Shown here in pieces: positions 33,912 through 42,563 of a stretch of DNA of 64,000 bases. The position numbers were made by a program, and so were the translations under genes. The DNA lies in contig NZ_JADIZJ010000001.1 of assembly GCF_016704835.1 (NCBI RefSeq), positions 1,411,001 to 1,475,000 on the forward strand. Direction: 5' to 3'. The DNA is from Sphingopyxis sp. (GTDB lineage: Bacteria; Pseudomonadota; Alphaproteobacteria; Sphingomonadales; Sphingomonadaceae). The notes under the pieces were generated by a model. The model ran no database searches. It was not told the DNA's origin and saw only the letters and a program-made list of their open reading frames with translations. Position 1 is the stretch's first letter. Each line of letters opens with the position of its first letter.

Positions 33912-34519
33912 GCGCAGCCACCCCGCCCGCACAGCGCCGCCTGCTCGGCGCGCTCCTTGTGCTGCTCCTGCTCGCGCAGATCGATCAGCCCTATCCCGAA
34001 GCTGCGCTGCTCCAGCATTTCCCGACGATGGTGCTGCTCGTCGCTGCGCCCGCGCTGCTCCGCCGCTGGCCGCTCTCGACCGCGTCGGTCGCGTGCATTG
34101 CGGCGTTCATGGCGCTCCACACGCTTGGCGGCCGTTATGCTTACAGCAATGTCCCCTATGACGACTGGGGGAGCGCGCTGACCGGCACCGGCCTGTCCGA
34201 CGCGTTCGGCTGGACGCGCAATCACTATGATCGGCTCGTCCATTTCGCGTTCGGCGCGCTGTCGGTGATCCCGGGCGCCGAAATCGCGCGGCGCTGGGGC
34301 GGGCTTGGCAAGCGCGGTGCGGCATTAACCGTGCTGGGTTGGGTGTTGACCATCTCCAGCCTCTATGAAATCTTCGAATGGCTGCTGACCATCGTTGCCG
34401 CGGGCGAAACCGCCGACCGCTATAATGGCCAGCAGGGCGACATTTGGGACGCGCAAAAGGATATGGCGCTGGCGGCGCTTGGTGCGATATTGGTGCTGCT
34501 GGTCCAGCGAAGGAGATAG
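33908..34519 (+). CDS. DUF2238/YjdF-like inner membrane protein
   Basis: 203 residues from a GTG at 33908 overlapping the DDAH-like stop. About five to six membrane segments are seen, plus conserved polar motifs of the family (HTLGGRYAY, NHYDRLVHFAFGAL, SSLYEIFEWLL, QGDIWDAQKDMALA). The histidines and acidic residues within membrane segments suggest metal or substrate binding, but the function is unknown. Same operon as the DDAH-like gene. Confidence 0.85.
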   Translation: MSAATPPAQRRLLGALLVLLLLAQIDQPYPEAALLQHFPTMVLLVAAPALLRRWPLSTASVACIAAFMALHTLGGRYAYSNVPYDDWGSALTGTGLSDAFGWTRNHYDRLVHFAFGALSVIPGAEIARRWGGLGKRGAALTVLGWVLTISSLYEIFEWLLTIVAAGETADRYNGQQGDIWDAQKDMALAALGAILVLLVQRRR

Positions 34520-34522
34520 GCG

Positions 34523-35128
34523 ATGCGTAACATGATGGCCCTCGCGATGGTGGCATTGCTCGCCGCATGCAAACCGGCGGCCGAAAAGGCGCCCGCCCCG
34601 GCCGAAGTCAGTGCGCCGCCGGTTCCTGACACCAAAGCCGACGGACCCGCAGCCGGGACCACCGTGATCAGCCTCGATGGCGAGGGGCTGCGCTTTATCG
34701 ACAAGAGCAGCGGCAAGGCCAGCCTGCTCGCCTTCGGCGTCCCGCGCGCGCAGGCCGAGACCGCGCTGGCGAATGTCGCGGGCCAGGCCGATGACCGCAG
34801 CACGAACGACGAGTGCGGCGCCGGTCCGATGCAATTCACCCGCTATGACGCGATGACGCTGAATTTTCAGGACGACAAGTTCGTCGGCTGGTTCCTCGGC
34901 AACGAGCCCGGTGCCGCCGCCTTTTCGACGACCAGCGGCATCGCTATCGGCTCGACCCGCGCCAGGGCGGCGGAATCGGTGTCGATCATCGACGTCGAGG
35001 ACAGCACGCTGGGCGAGGAATTCACCATCGGTTCCGGCGAAAATGTCGTCGGCGGGATGTTCGCCGCGCCAGGCGATGCGGCGAAGATCGACGCGCTGTT
35101 CGCGGGGGTGAACTGCTTCTTTCGTTGA
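34523..35128 (+). CDS. Putative lipoprotein of unknown function
   Basis: 201 residues. A short signal peptide with lipobox LLAAC (cysteine 16) is followed by a Pro/Ala-rich linker (19-45) and then a globular part. No family is recognised. It is likely anchored in the inner or outer membrane, facing the periplasm. It begins three bases after the DUF2238 gene with AAGGAGAT as ribosome site, and is last in the asd-to-lipoprotein gene run. No terminator was found; a palindromic repeat follows. Confidence 0.75.
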   Translation: MRNMMALAMVALLAACKPAAEKAPAPAEVSAPPVPDTKADGPAAGTTVISLDGEGLRFIDKSSGKASLLAFGVPRAQAETALANVAGQADDRSTNDECGAGPMQFTRYDAMTLNFQDDKFVGWFLGNEPGAAAFSTTSGIAIGSTRARAAESVSIIDVEDSTLGEEFTIGSGENVVGGMFAAPGDAAKIDALFAGVNCFFR

Positions 35129-35157
35129 GCAAGCGATGCGCACCGCGATATTTTCAT

Positions 35158-35230
35158 CGTCCCCCCAAACTCGAGCCGGGGTCCATGACTTCGACGCTGC
35201 AGCGATCCCGGATCAAGTCCCGGGATGACC
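35158..35230. repeat. Palindromic intergenic repeat, family B
   Basis: It contains ACTCGAGCCGGGGTCCATG and ATCCCGGATCAAGTCCCGGG, with inverted outer ends (CGTCC / GGATGAC). It is related to the element at 6047-6122 and lies between the convergent lipoprotein and efflux genes. Confidence 0.7.
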
Positions 35231-35272
35231 GATAAGGGACAGGCCGCTTCTGCCCCACAGCAGCCAACAAAC

Positions 35273-36862
35273 CTAATGCCCCATATCCGCCGCCGACGCG
35301 ACAGGCCCGCCCGGCTTCGGTGGACGTAGCAACAGCACGAGCGGCACCGATGCCAGCGTTACCCACATCATGGCCCAAAAATCGTCGATATAGGCGACCA
35401 TCGCCGCCTGCCGGTTGATCTCGGCATTGACCATCGCCATCGCCGTATCGCCCGCGATACCGAAACGGTCGGCGGTCGACGGGTCGAGCAGGCTGACCGA
35501 GCTGTTGGTGACATGCGCTGCCAGATCCGCGTGGCTCGTCTGGATATTCGACCCCAGCAAGGTGGTAACGATCGAAATGCCGATCGACGCGCCCAGGCTA
35601 CGGAACAGGTTGAGCAGGCTCGATCCGTCGGTGCGATGTTGCGGCGCGATCGTCGCGAACGCCATCGTGTTGAGTGGGATGAAGATCAGCCCCATGCCCA
35701 GCCCCTGGATCAGCCCGCTGACGATGACTGGCTGCATCCCCATCATCAGCGACCAGTGACTCATCTGCCAAAGCGAAAAGGCGGCGACGACCAGCCCGGT
35801 GCCGACGAGCCAGCGCGGGTCGATCTTGCCCAGCAATTGTCCCGCGACCCACATGCTGATCAAGATACCGATCCCGCGCACCGCCAGCGCCAGCCCGGTG
35901 TCGATCACCGGCCACCCGAACAGATTTTGCAGCATCGGCGGCAAAAGTGCCATCGACGCGAACATCACTACCCCGACCACGACCATGAACCCCATCGCGG
36001 TGACCAGATTGCGGTCGGCCAGCATCGCGCGGCTGAACAGCGGCGCGCGCGCGGTAAACATATGCACCACGAACATCCACAAGCACGCGACCGCGACGCC
36101 GCATTCGATCCAGATTTCGATGCTGTCAAACCAGTCGGCATGCGCGCCGCGGTCGAGCATCAATTGCAGTGCGGCGAGCCCGAGCGCGAGCATCGAGAAG
36201 CCGAACAGGTCAAAACTGCGGCTCGTTTTTTTGGTCGCGGGCAGCAGCGCCCACATCATTGCCAGCGTCAGCATGCCGAACGGCAGGTTGACGTAGAACA
36301 CCCAGCGCCAGCTCGCCTGCTCGGTCAGCCAGCCGCCGAGCACGGGCCCCAGGATCGGCCCGATCATGATCCCCATGCCCCAGATCGACATCGCGCGCGC
36401 GTGACGCTCGGGCGGGTTGATGTCGAGCATAACCGATTGCGAGAGCGGACCGATAAACGCCGCAAAAACCCCCTGCAAAAAGCGGAATGCGACCATCTGT
36501 TCCAGCGACTGCGCCGCCCCGCACGCCATCGACGCTAGGATGAAACCGAAGATCGCGATCAGGAACAGTTCGCGCCGCCCGATGCGGTCGGCCAGCCAGC
36601 CGGTGATCGGCATCGCGACCGCGCTCGCCAAAATATAGCTGGTCAGTACCCACGTCACCGTCTCGCTCGTTGCGCCCAGCGCCGATTGCATATGCGGAAT
36701 CGCGACGTTGGCGATCGTCGTGTCGAGGATCTGCATGATCGACGCACCCATGACGGCGACGGTCAGCAGGCCGCGATGACGCACCCGCGCGTGCAGCGGG
36801 ATGCTGTCGTCGGCGGGCAGCGCGCTGGCGGTCGGGCGACGGGGGAGGGAGCGGGAGGCCAT
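35273..36862 (-). CDS. DHA2-family MFS drug efflux permease (EmrB-like)
   Basis: 529 residues with 14 predicted membrane segments. It has the motif A region LADRIGRRELFLIAIFGF, and motif C features occur in GPILGPVLGGWL. EmrB/QacA-type proton antiporter; with the HlyD-family adaptor next door (and an outer-membrane channel elsewhere) it should export hydrophobic compounds or drugs. Downstream of marR and emrA-like genes on the same strand; a hairpin repeat fills the 165-base gap to the adaptor gene. Confidence 0.95.
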   Translation of the reverse strand: MASRSLPRRPTASALPADDSIPLHARVRHRGLLTVAVMGASIMQILDTTIANVAIPHMQSALGATSETVTWVLTSYILASAVAMPITGWLADRIGRRELFLIAIFGFILASMACGAAQSLEQMVAFRFLQGVFAAFIGPLSQSVMLDINPPERHARAMSIWGMGIMIGPILGPVLGGWLTEQASWRWVFYVNLPFGMLTLAMMWALLPATKKTSRSFDLFGFSMLALGLAALQLMLDRGAHADWFDSIEIWIECGVAVACLWMFVVHMFTARAPLFSRAMLADRNLVTAMGFMVVVGVVMFASMALLPPMLQNLFGWPVIDTGLALAVRGIGILISMWVAGQLLGKIDPRWLVGTGLVVAAFSLWQMSHWSLMMGMQPVIVSGLIQGLGMGLIFIPLNTMAFATIAPQHRTDGSSLLNLFRSLGASIGISIVTTLLGSNIQTSHADLAAHVTNSSVSLLDPSTADRFGIAGDTAMAMVNAEINRQAAMVAYIDDFWAMMWVTLASVPLVLLLRPPKPGGPVASAADMGH

Positions 36863-36867
36863 GGTTA

Positions 36868-37000
36868 TTTAAAGCCCCTCCCCTTCCGGGGAGGGGTTGG
36901 AGTGGGGTCCGTCGGGTTGGCGATTGGCCGCTGGCCCCCACCCGCTGCGACTAACGAACAAGTTCGTAAGTCTCGCTGGCCTCTCCTGACGGAGAGGAAT
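36868..37000. repeat. Intergenic hairpin repeat, family A, copy 2
   Basis: It contains a terminal hairpin CCCCTCCCC-TTCC-GGGGAGGGG (36875-36896), then CGCTGCGACT, the core hairpin ACGAAC-AA-GTTCGT (36954-36967), then AGTCTCGCTGGCCTCTCC and GGAGAGG. It is located inside the efflux operon between the emrA-like and emrB-like genes, where it could affect relative expression. Confidence 0.7.
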
Positions 37001-37027
37001 GAGGTCGTACAAAGCGGCGCAGTCACC

Positions 37028-38146
37028 CTACTTCCCCGCCACCGCACCACCGCTGGTAAACACCCGCACATCCGCCGACAGTCCCGCGATCATCTCGCGC
37101 GCCGGTTTCTCGTCGAACGCGATCCGCACCGGCACCCGCTGCGTCACCTTGACCCAGTTGCCCGTTGCATTCTGCGCCGGCAGCACCGAAAATTCGCTGC
37201 CGGTCCCCGCGCCGATCGTCAGCACATGCCCGCGCACTTTCAGCCCCGGATAGGCGTCGAAGCTCACCTCGGCGCGCTGGCCGACGCGCATATTGGCGAG
37301 GTCGGTTTCCTTGAAATTCGCCTCGACCCACGGACGCCCGGTATCGACAAGCGTCACCGCGGGCAATCCGGCGACCATCATCTGACCGATTTGCAACCGG
37401 TCCGATTGCGCGACGCGCCCGGCGCTCGGCGCGCGCACCGTCGTGCGGGCAAGGTTCACCTGCGCTTGCGAGCGCTGGACGCGCGCGGCCTCGACCTGCG
37501 GATTGACCCCGCTCGATGGACCCGCCGCGAGTTTTGTCCGCGCCTCGGCCGCTGCCGCCTCCGCCTGCCGTACCCGTTCGCGCGCCTGCGCGACCGCGTG
37601 GCGTGATGCATCATAGGCGGCCTTGGTGGTGAAGCCCCTTTCCATCAGCGCCGCTTGCCGACCGAAATTGACCTCGGCAAATTTGACGTCTTCGCGCGCT
37701 GCGGCGATGTCGACGCTCGATGTGTTGGCGCTCGCCGACAGATTGCCGACCTCGACTTCGGCCGCGTCGATCGCGGCGCTCGCCTGCGCGACGGTCAGCG
37801 CATAGGGTTCGCCGTCGATGCGGAACAACAATTGACCCTTCGCCACCTGCTGGCCGTCGCGCACGGCGACTTCGGTGATCCGCCCGCCGACCTCGGCCGC
37901 GACCGACACCTTGTCCATCTGGACATAGGCATTGTCTGTCGACACCGACCCGCCGCTCGTCAGCCACCAGCCGGCACCGCCGGCGACCAGGGCCAGCGGC
38001 AGGCCGAACATCAGCAGGCGTGTGCGCCGGCTCGTCGTCGGCGCGGCCTCTCCTGCCCCCGTGGCGGGCAGCGGATCGGCTTTTGGCGCAGCCTTGGGCG
38101 GCGCGGCATCTTCGGTTTTGGGGCGCGCGGGGGAGAGCTGGTCCAT
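37028..38146 (-). CDS. HlyD/EmrA-family periplasmic adaptor
   Basis: 372 residues from the ATG at 38146, which shares one base with the marR stop (TGATG). A polar N-terminus is followed by one membrane anchor (LLMFGLPLALVAGGAGWWL, about 40-58), a biotinyl-lipoyl-like hairpin, a coiled-coil (about 110-210) and a beta-barrel (RVGQRAEVSFDAYPGLKVRG). It connects the EmrB-like pump to an outer-membrane channel. The frame is open nine codons upstream, but the coupled start is preferred. Confidence 0.93.
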   Translation of the reverse strand: MDQLSPARPKTEDAAPPKAAPKADPLPATGAGEAAPTTSRRTRLLMFGLPLALVAGGAGWWLTSGGSVSTDNAYVQMDKVSVAAEVGGRITEVAVRDGQQVAKGQLLFRIDGEPYALTVAQASAAIDAAEVEVGNLSASANTSSVDIAAAREDVKFAEVNFGRQAALMERGFTTKAAYDASRHAVAQARERVRQAEAAAAEARTKLAAGPSSGVNPQVEAARVQRSQAQVNLARTTVRAPSAGRVAQSDRLQIGQMMVAGLPAVTLVDTGRPWVEANFKETDLANMRVGQRAEVSFDAYPGLKVRGHVLTIGAGTGSEFSVLPAQNATGNWVKVTQRVPVRIAFDEKPAREMIAGLSADVRVFTSGGAVAGK

Positions 38147-38592
38147 CAGGCGGTCTCTTTTTCTTTTTGGCATATGCGGCGTGACAGATTGGCGCGGACG
38201 CGTTCGACCAGCGTGATCAACTGGTCGCGCTCGGCCGCGCTCAATCCTTCGGTGGCTTCGGCGGTCAGCGCGTCGGCGGTCTCGCGCATCCCGCCGAGCA
38301 GATCACCCGCGCGCGTCGTCAGATATAGGCGCCAGGCGCGGCGGTCGGCGGGATCGGCGCGGCGTTCGACCATCTCGGCCTCGACCAGCCGGTCGACCAT
38401 GCGCGACAGGGTGATCGGCTCGACCTCGATCAGTTCGGCGAGCGGTCCCTGACGGATCCCCTCGTGCCGTTTGAGGTAGGTGATCAGCCGCCACTGCAGC
38501 GCGGTGATGCCGCTGTCGCGCGTGCGCGCGTTCAAAGCGCGCCGGAACAGCCGCGCTGTGTCATTCAGCAGGAATCCGATCGTTTCGTTCAT
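38146..38592 (-). CDS. MarR family transcriptional regulator
   Basis: 148 residues with a winged HTH: DSGITALQWRLITYLKRHEG, then LAELIEVEPITLSRMVDRLVEAEMVERRADPADRRAW. It is first gene of a marR-emrA-emrB-like operon. A 12-bp perfect palindrome at its promoter indicates that it represses its own operon and is released by a phenolic or drug-like ligand, as is usual for the family. Confidence 0.94.
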   Translation of the reverse strand: MNETIGFLLNDTARLFRRALNARTRDSGITALQWRLITYLKRHEGIRQGPLAELIEVEPITLSRMVDRLVEAEMVERRADPADRRAWRLYLTTRAGDLLGGMRETADALTAEATEGLSAAERDQLITLVERVRANLSRRICQKEKETA

Positions 38593-38602
38593 GGACTAAG
38601 AT

Positions 38603-38622
38603 ATAATAGCAATTGCTACTAT
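38603..38622. promoter_or_regulatory. MarR operator within the efflux-operon promoter
   Basis: TAGCAATTGCTA (38607-38618) is a perfect palindrome, extended by ATA and TAT on either side. On the minus strand TTGAAT and TATATC stand 17 bases apart around it, so the site lies between -35 and -10 of the marR promoter. It starts 11 bases upstream of the marR ATG. Confidence 0.7.
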
Positions 38623-38823
38623 ATTCAACGACAAATGCGATGTGCGCTCGGACCCCGGACCGGACCATGTCCGCCAACGCCAACCTGCGGCATCCGCCGG
38701 GGAGGCTCTTCGGAGCTGCCATTTTCTTTTCCGCGGCAGTTCGTGCTAGGCCGACGCCAGGGACGTCATCGTATTGACGGATATCTTGCCAAGAGCCGCC
38801 TCACTCAACGGGACCGACTTTTC

Positions 38824-40278
38824 ATGGCCGATGAAATCGAACTGAAGCTCGAGCTGGCGCCTGCCGACGCAGACCGGATCATTGCGTCGAAGCTGTTCGG
38901 CGAAACCGCAAAGGTCGCCGACCAGGTCTCGACCTATTTCGATACCGCCGGCAAGGCGGTGGCGAACGCTGGCTTTTCGCTTCGCATCCGGCGCACAGGC
39001 AACACGCGCATCCAGACCATCAAGGCTCATGGAGCTCATTCGGCCGGGCTCTTTGCACGCACCGAATGGGAGCGACCGGTCGACAATGATGTCCCCATCC
39101 TCGACTATGCGACCCCGCTGCCGACCGTCATCGGCGATGACGCCGACAAGGTCACGCCTCGGTTCATGGTGAAGGTCGAACGGTGCAAATGGCTTATCGA
39201 AGAGGACGGAACGACAATCGAGGTCGTTCTCGACCGCGGCGAGGTGAGCGCAAGCGGTCGGTCGGACCGCATCTGCGAAATCGAACTCGAACTGAAGCTG
39301 GGTGACCCGGCGGCGCTTTTCGGTCTTGCGCGCAAGATCGGCGCGATCGCTCCGATACGCCTCGGCGTGCTGACCAAATCGGAACGCGGCTACCGGTTAG
39401 AAGAGCCGGATCTGGAGAGCGTCAAGGCCGAGCCGGTCGTACTGAGAGCCGATACCAGCGCGGCCGAGGCGTTCAAGCGCATCGTCCAATCCTGCATGCG
39501 CCAATTCCGGCTAAACGAAGACCTGCTCCTTTCGAGCCGCAATCCAAATGCGCTTCATCAGGCGCGTGTCGCCATTCGCCGGTTGCGCTCGGCCTTTTCG
39601 ATCTTCAAGCCGATGATCGGCGACGACGGCGCGGGTTTGCGCGAAGAACTCAAATGGCTTGCGGAGGCCCTTGGCCAAGCCCGCGATATCGACGTGTTGC
39701 TGGAGCGGGCGCCGCCCGGCGCCCTGCGCGATCGCGTCATGGCAGCTCGCGAAAAAACCTATGACCTTCTGTTGGAGACGCTGGCGGATCACCGGGCGCG
39801 CATCGTTATGCTGAACATTGCGCATTGGCTCGAACAGGGTCGATGGACCGGCAGCGATGGCGGAAAAGTTGACGAAAGTGAACCCGCACGCGCATTCGCC
39901 GCGAGCGCGCTCGCGCGCTTACGGCGACGTATCAAGCGGCGGGGCAAAGGGCTTGCGACCGTCGATGAAGAGACGCGGCACGAGGTGCGAAAGGACGCAA
40001 AAAAGCTGCGTTATGCGAGCGAGTTTTTTGCTTCCTTGTTTGATGGGAAGCGTGCGCAGCGGCGTCAAAAACGCTTTGTCGTCGCACTCGAAGGGCTGCA
40101 GGATCACCTCGGGGCGCTCAACGACCTCGCTACTGCACCGCATCTATTGGAGATGCTCGGCCTCGTTGAGCAGGATGGCGCGAGTGAGCTTCTCGCCAAT
40201 GATTCCGGAAAGATGAAATTGCTTGCGCGCGCAGAAGTTGCACATGACGAGTTGTTCGACACCAAGCGCTTTTGGTGA
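38824..40278 (+). CDS. CYTH and CHAD domain protein (inorganic triphosphatase-like)
   Basis: 484 residues from the ATG at 38824. The CYTH domain (about 1-200) starts with the signature ExExK (E4, E6, K8 in EIELKLEL), as in YgiF triphosphatase. The CHAD domain (about 215-480) has conserved histidines and basic residues (LHQARVAIRRLRSAF, HEVRKDAKKLRYASEFF), the polyphosphate-binding helical fold. The predicted role is triphosphate/polyphosphate metabolism. The frame is open upstream into marR antisense; the later start fits the family. An IS110 remnant follows. Confidence 0.92.
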   Translation: MADEIELKLELAPADADRIIASKLFGETAKVADQVSTYFDTAGKAVANAGFSLRIRRTGNTRIQTIKAHGAHSAGLFARTEWERPVDNDVPILDYATPLPTVIGDDADKVTPRFMVKVERCKWLIEEDGTTIEVVLDRGEVSASGRSDRICEIELELKLGDPAALFGLARKIGAIAPIRLGVLTKSERGYRLEEPDLESVKAEPVVLRADTSAAEAFKRIVQSCMRQFRLNEDLLLSSRNPNALHQARVAIRRLRSAFSIFKPMIGDDGAGLREELKWLAEALGQARDIDVLLERAPPGALRDRVMAAREKTYDLLLETLADHRARIVMLNIAHWLEQGRWTGSDGGKVDESEPARAFAASALARLRRRIKRRGKGLATVDEETRHEVRKDAKKLRYASEFFASLFDGKRAQRRQKRFVVALEGLQDHLGALNDLATAPHLLEMLGLVEQDGASELLANDSGKMKLLARAEVAHDELFDTKRFW

Positions 40279-40313
40279 TCGTGGGCGGCCACTGCCTTCA
40301 CCGGACGCTGCCA

Positions 40314-40359
40314 GGGCTCGCAATGCTCCTTGGGTGGGGCGGTGCTGGTTTGCGAGCCC
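40314..40359. repeat. 10-bp inverted repeat between CYTH-CHAD gene and IS remnant
   Basis: GGGCTCGCAA (40314-40323) and TTGCGAGCCC (40350-40359) are exact reverse complements 26 bases apart. There is no T-run. It may be left over from the inserted element or serve as a weak terminator. Confidence 0.4.
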
Positions 40360-40370
40360 AACTGGTCTAG

Positions 40371-40913
40371 ATGCGTAAACGTCTTCTGGTTCAGATCCGC
40401 CCCCATCAGAGGCTTGGCACAGCCGCGATGTTCGACGACATCGACACCGAACTACAAACCCGTCTCGACAGCCTGGTCAAGGCGTTGGAAGACAGGATCG
40501 ACGCTGCCCTATCGAGCGACGACGTATTGGCAGAAAACGCTGGCGTCCTCCGCTCCATCCCCGGGATCGGCCCAGTGGCCAGCACAATGCTGATCGCCGA
40601 AATGCCCGAGTTTGGTACCATTACCGGCGAAGAAGATGCTGCTCACACGGGGCTGGCTCCCATGGCGCATGAGCGCGGAACCCTGCGAGGAAAACGGGCT
40701 ATTGCAGGCGGACGCCGTGCCTTGAGACATGTGATGCTCCAGGCGGCCCTCGTCGCTGCACATCACATTACAATCATGAAGACCTTCGCAGATCGTTCGC
40801 GAAAAGCCGGAAAGCCCCACAAGGTCATCATAATCGCTGTCGCGCGAAAACTGATCATCCTTGCCGACGCCCTGGCCAAAACCCGGCAGAAATGGGCGCC
40901 GTCGCCAATCTGA
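40371..40913 (+). pseudogene. IS110-family transposase remnant (C-terminal part)
   Basis: About 180 codons matching only the C-terminal half of IS110/IS116/IS902 transposases (Transposase_20 region): IPGIGPVASTMLIAEMPEFG, the AGLAPM and IAGGRRALRHVMLQAAL segments, and AGKPHKVIIIAVARKL. The N-terminal DEDD RuvC-like catalytic domain is absent, since the preceding gene ends only 93 bases upstream. It cannot transpose. It marks an old insertion between the CYTH-CHAD gene and the DsbA-like gene. Confidence 0.85.
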
Positions 40914-41044
40914 CAGATACAGTTGCAAGAGATCCCCGGCGTGTCGCTGGTCAGTTTAAGATTGCGGCAGGGACAAGTTGCGGATCGGACCAATCACTTG
41001 TTCACGCCCTTGCCGCGCGTCCGCCGTTCCGGCAGGATGGCGCG

Positions 41045-41692
41045 ATGACATTGATCGCCGACCTCTTCTGGTCCTTCCGTTCGCCGTACAGCTACCTTGC
41101 TATCGGCCGTTACCGGGCGCTCGCCGCCAGCCACGACCTGACGATCAACCTGCGCCCCGTCTATCCGCTCGCGATCCGCGAGCCGGAATTTTTCGAGCGC
41201 AACCACCCCAATTGGCTGAGCTACACGATGCGCGATATGATCCGCGTCGCCCAGTTCCACGGCATCCCTTTCGGCCCCCCGCGCCCCGACCCGATCGTGC
41301 AGGATCTGATGACGCGCGAAATCGCCGCCGAGCAGCCCTACATCTATCGTCTCACCCGGCTCGGTCAGGCGGCGTCGCGTCGCGGCAAGAGCCTGGCGTT
41401 TGCGCATGAAGTGGCGCAGTTGATCTGGGGCGGCGCGCGCGACTGGCACCTGGGCGATCACCTCGCCGGCGCCGCGCACCGCGCCGGACTTGATCTGGCC
41501 GAGCTGGACGCAGAAGCCATCGACGACGCCCCGGCGCTCGACAATGAAATCGCCGCCAATCAGGTCGCGCTGGAGATGGCCGGTCATTGGGGGGTGCCGA
41601 CCCTGGTGTTCGATGGCGAGCCCTTTTTCGGGCAGGACCGCATCGACATGGCGAAATGGCGGATGGATCAAAAGGGTCTGCGGCCGCGCTGA
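41045..41692 (+). CDS. DsbA-family / 2-hydroxychromene-2-carboxylate isomerase-like protein
   Basis: 215 residues from the ATG at 41045. Thioredoxin-like fold with helical insertion; it begins LIADLFWSFRSPYSYLA, where the serine of SFRSPYSY replaces the CxxC of DsbA, as in HCCA isomerases and kappa-class GSTs. The C-terminal GVPTLVFDGEPFFGQDRID is the family cis-proline and substrate region. Probably glutathione-dependent; the substrate is unknown. The alpha/beta hydrolase gene follows after 42 bases. Confidence 0.88.
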   Translation: MTLIADLFWSFRSPYSYLAIGRYRALAASHDLTINLRPVYPLAIREPEFFERNHPNWLSYTMRDMIRVAQFHGIPFGPPRPDPIVQDLMTREIAAEQPYIYRLTRLGQAASRRGKSLAFAHEVAQLIWGGARDWHLGDHLAGAAHRAGLDLAELDAEAIDDAPALDNEIAANQVALEMAGHWGVPTLVFDGEPFFGQDRIDMAKWRMDQKGLRPR

Positions 41693-41734
41693 ACCTGCTT
41701 GCCCAACGGGCAGCCACAGGGGCATAGCTGGGGC

Positions 41735-42487
41735 ATGACGATCGAACCCCTTTTTTTTCAGGCACGCGACGGTGTGCGGCTGGCGTGGCGCGAAACCGGC
41801 GAGGGCAGGCCGCTGATCCTGCTGCACGGCCTGTTTTCGAGCGGCGAGGTCAACTGGATCAAGTTCGGCACAGCCGCGCGGATCTCTGATGAAGGCTACC
41901 GGGTGATCATGCCCGACCTGCGCGTCCACGGCTCGAGCGAGGCGCCGCACGAGGAGGATCGTTATCCCCCCGACGTGCTGGTTCGCGACCTGGAGGATCT
42001 GGTCGCGCATCTGGATCTCACCGACTTCGATCTCGGCGGCTTTTCGCTCGGCGCGCGCACCAGCGTCCGCGCGGTCGTCGCGGGCATGAAGCCGCGCCGA
42101 TTGATTTTGGGCGGGATGGGGCTGGCCGGGCTCGCCGGCTGGCAGAGGCGCGGGGCGTTCTTCCAGCGCGCGATCGCCGAATATGAGACCGCCAAGCGCG
42201 GCGACGACACCTGGTTGTCGATCCAGTTCATGAAGACGATGAAAGTTGATCGGATCGCCGCGAGGCATTTGCTCGACAGCTTCACCGATACGCCGCCCGA
42301 GGCGTTGGCCGCGCTGACGATGCCGGTGCTTGTCGTGTGCGGCGAACAGGATCAGGACAATGGCTTGGCGCCCGACCTAGTTGCGGCGCTCGCCGATGCC
42401 GAGCTTGCGACGATTCCCGGCACCCATATGTCGAGCGTGACCCAGCCCGAGCTGGGCGAGGCCATCGCAGCGTTCCTGACCGCTTGA
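41735..42487 (+). CDS. Alpha/beta hydrolase
   Basis: 250 residues from the ATG at 41735. Oxyanion motif LLHGLFSSG, nucleophile elbow G-F-S104-L-G, a late aspartate in VVCGEQDQDNG and histidine in IPGTHMS. It resembles the esterase/haloperoxidase-like group. The substrate cannot be told. Same strand as the isomerase-like gene upstream, and followed after 76 bases by an exported peptidase. Confidence 0.9.
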   Translation: MTIEPLFFQARDGVRLAWRETGEGRPLILLHGLFSSGEVNWIKFGTAARISDEGYRVIMPDLRVHGSSEAPHEEDRYPPDVLVRDLEDLVAHLDLTDFDLGGFSLGARTSVRAVVAGMKPRRLILGGMGLAGLAGWQRRGAFFQRAIAEYETAKRGDDTWLSIQFMKTMKVDRIAARHLLDSFTDTPPEALAALTMPVLVVCGEQDQDNGLAPDLVAALADAELATIPGTHMSSVTQPELGEAIAAFLTA

Positions 42488-42563
42488 CCGCGCCGCCGAC
42501 GCGGTCCAAGTTTCTGCCATCGCGCCGCAGAGCGCCGTCAGATCATTCCAGAGGATCCATCCC

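Noticed and set aside
38464..38823. Extension of the CYTH-CHAD frame upstream
   Set aside because: It overlaps marR antisense and the efflux operator; CYTH begins right after the ATG at 38824 with the ExExK motif.
40371..40913. Complete insertion sequence
   Set aside because: Only the C-terminal half of an IS110 transposase is present, without catalytic domain or defined ends.
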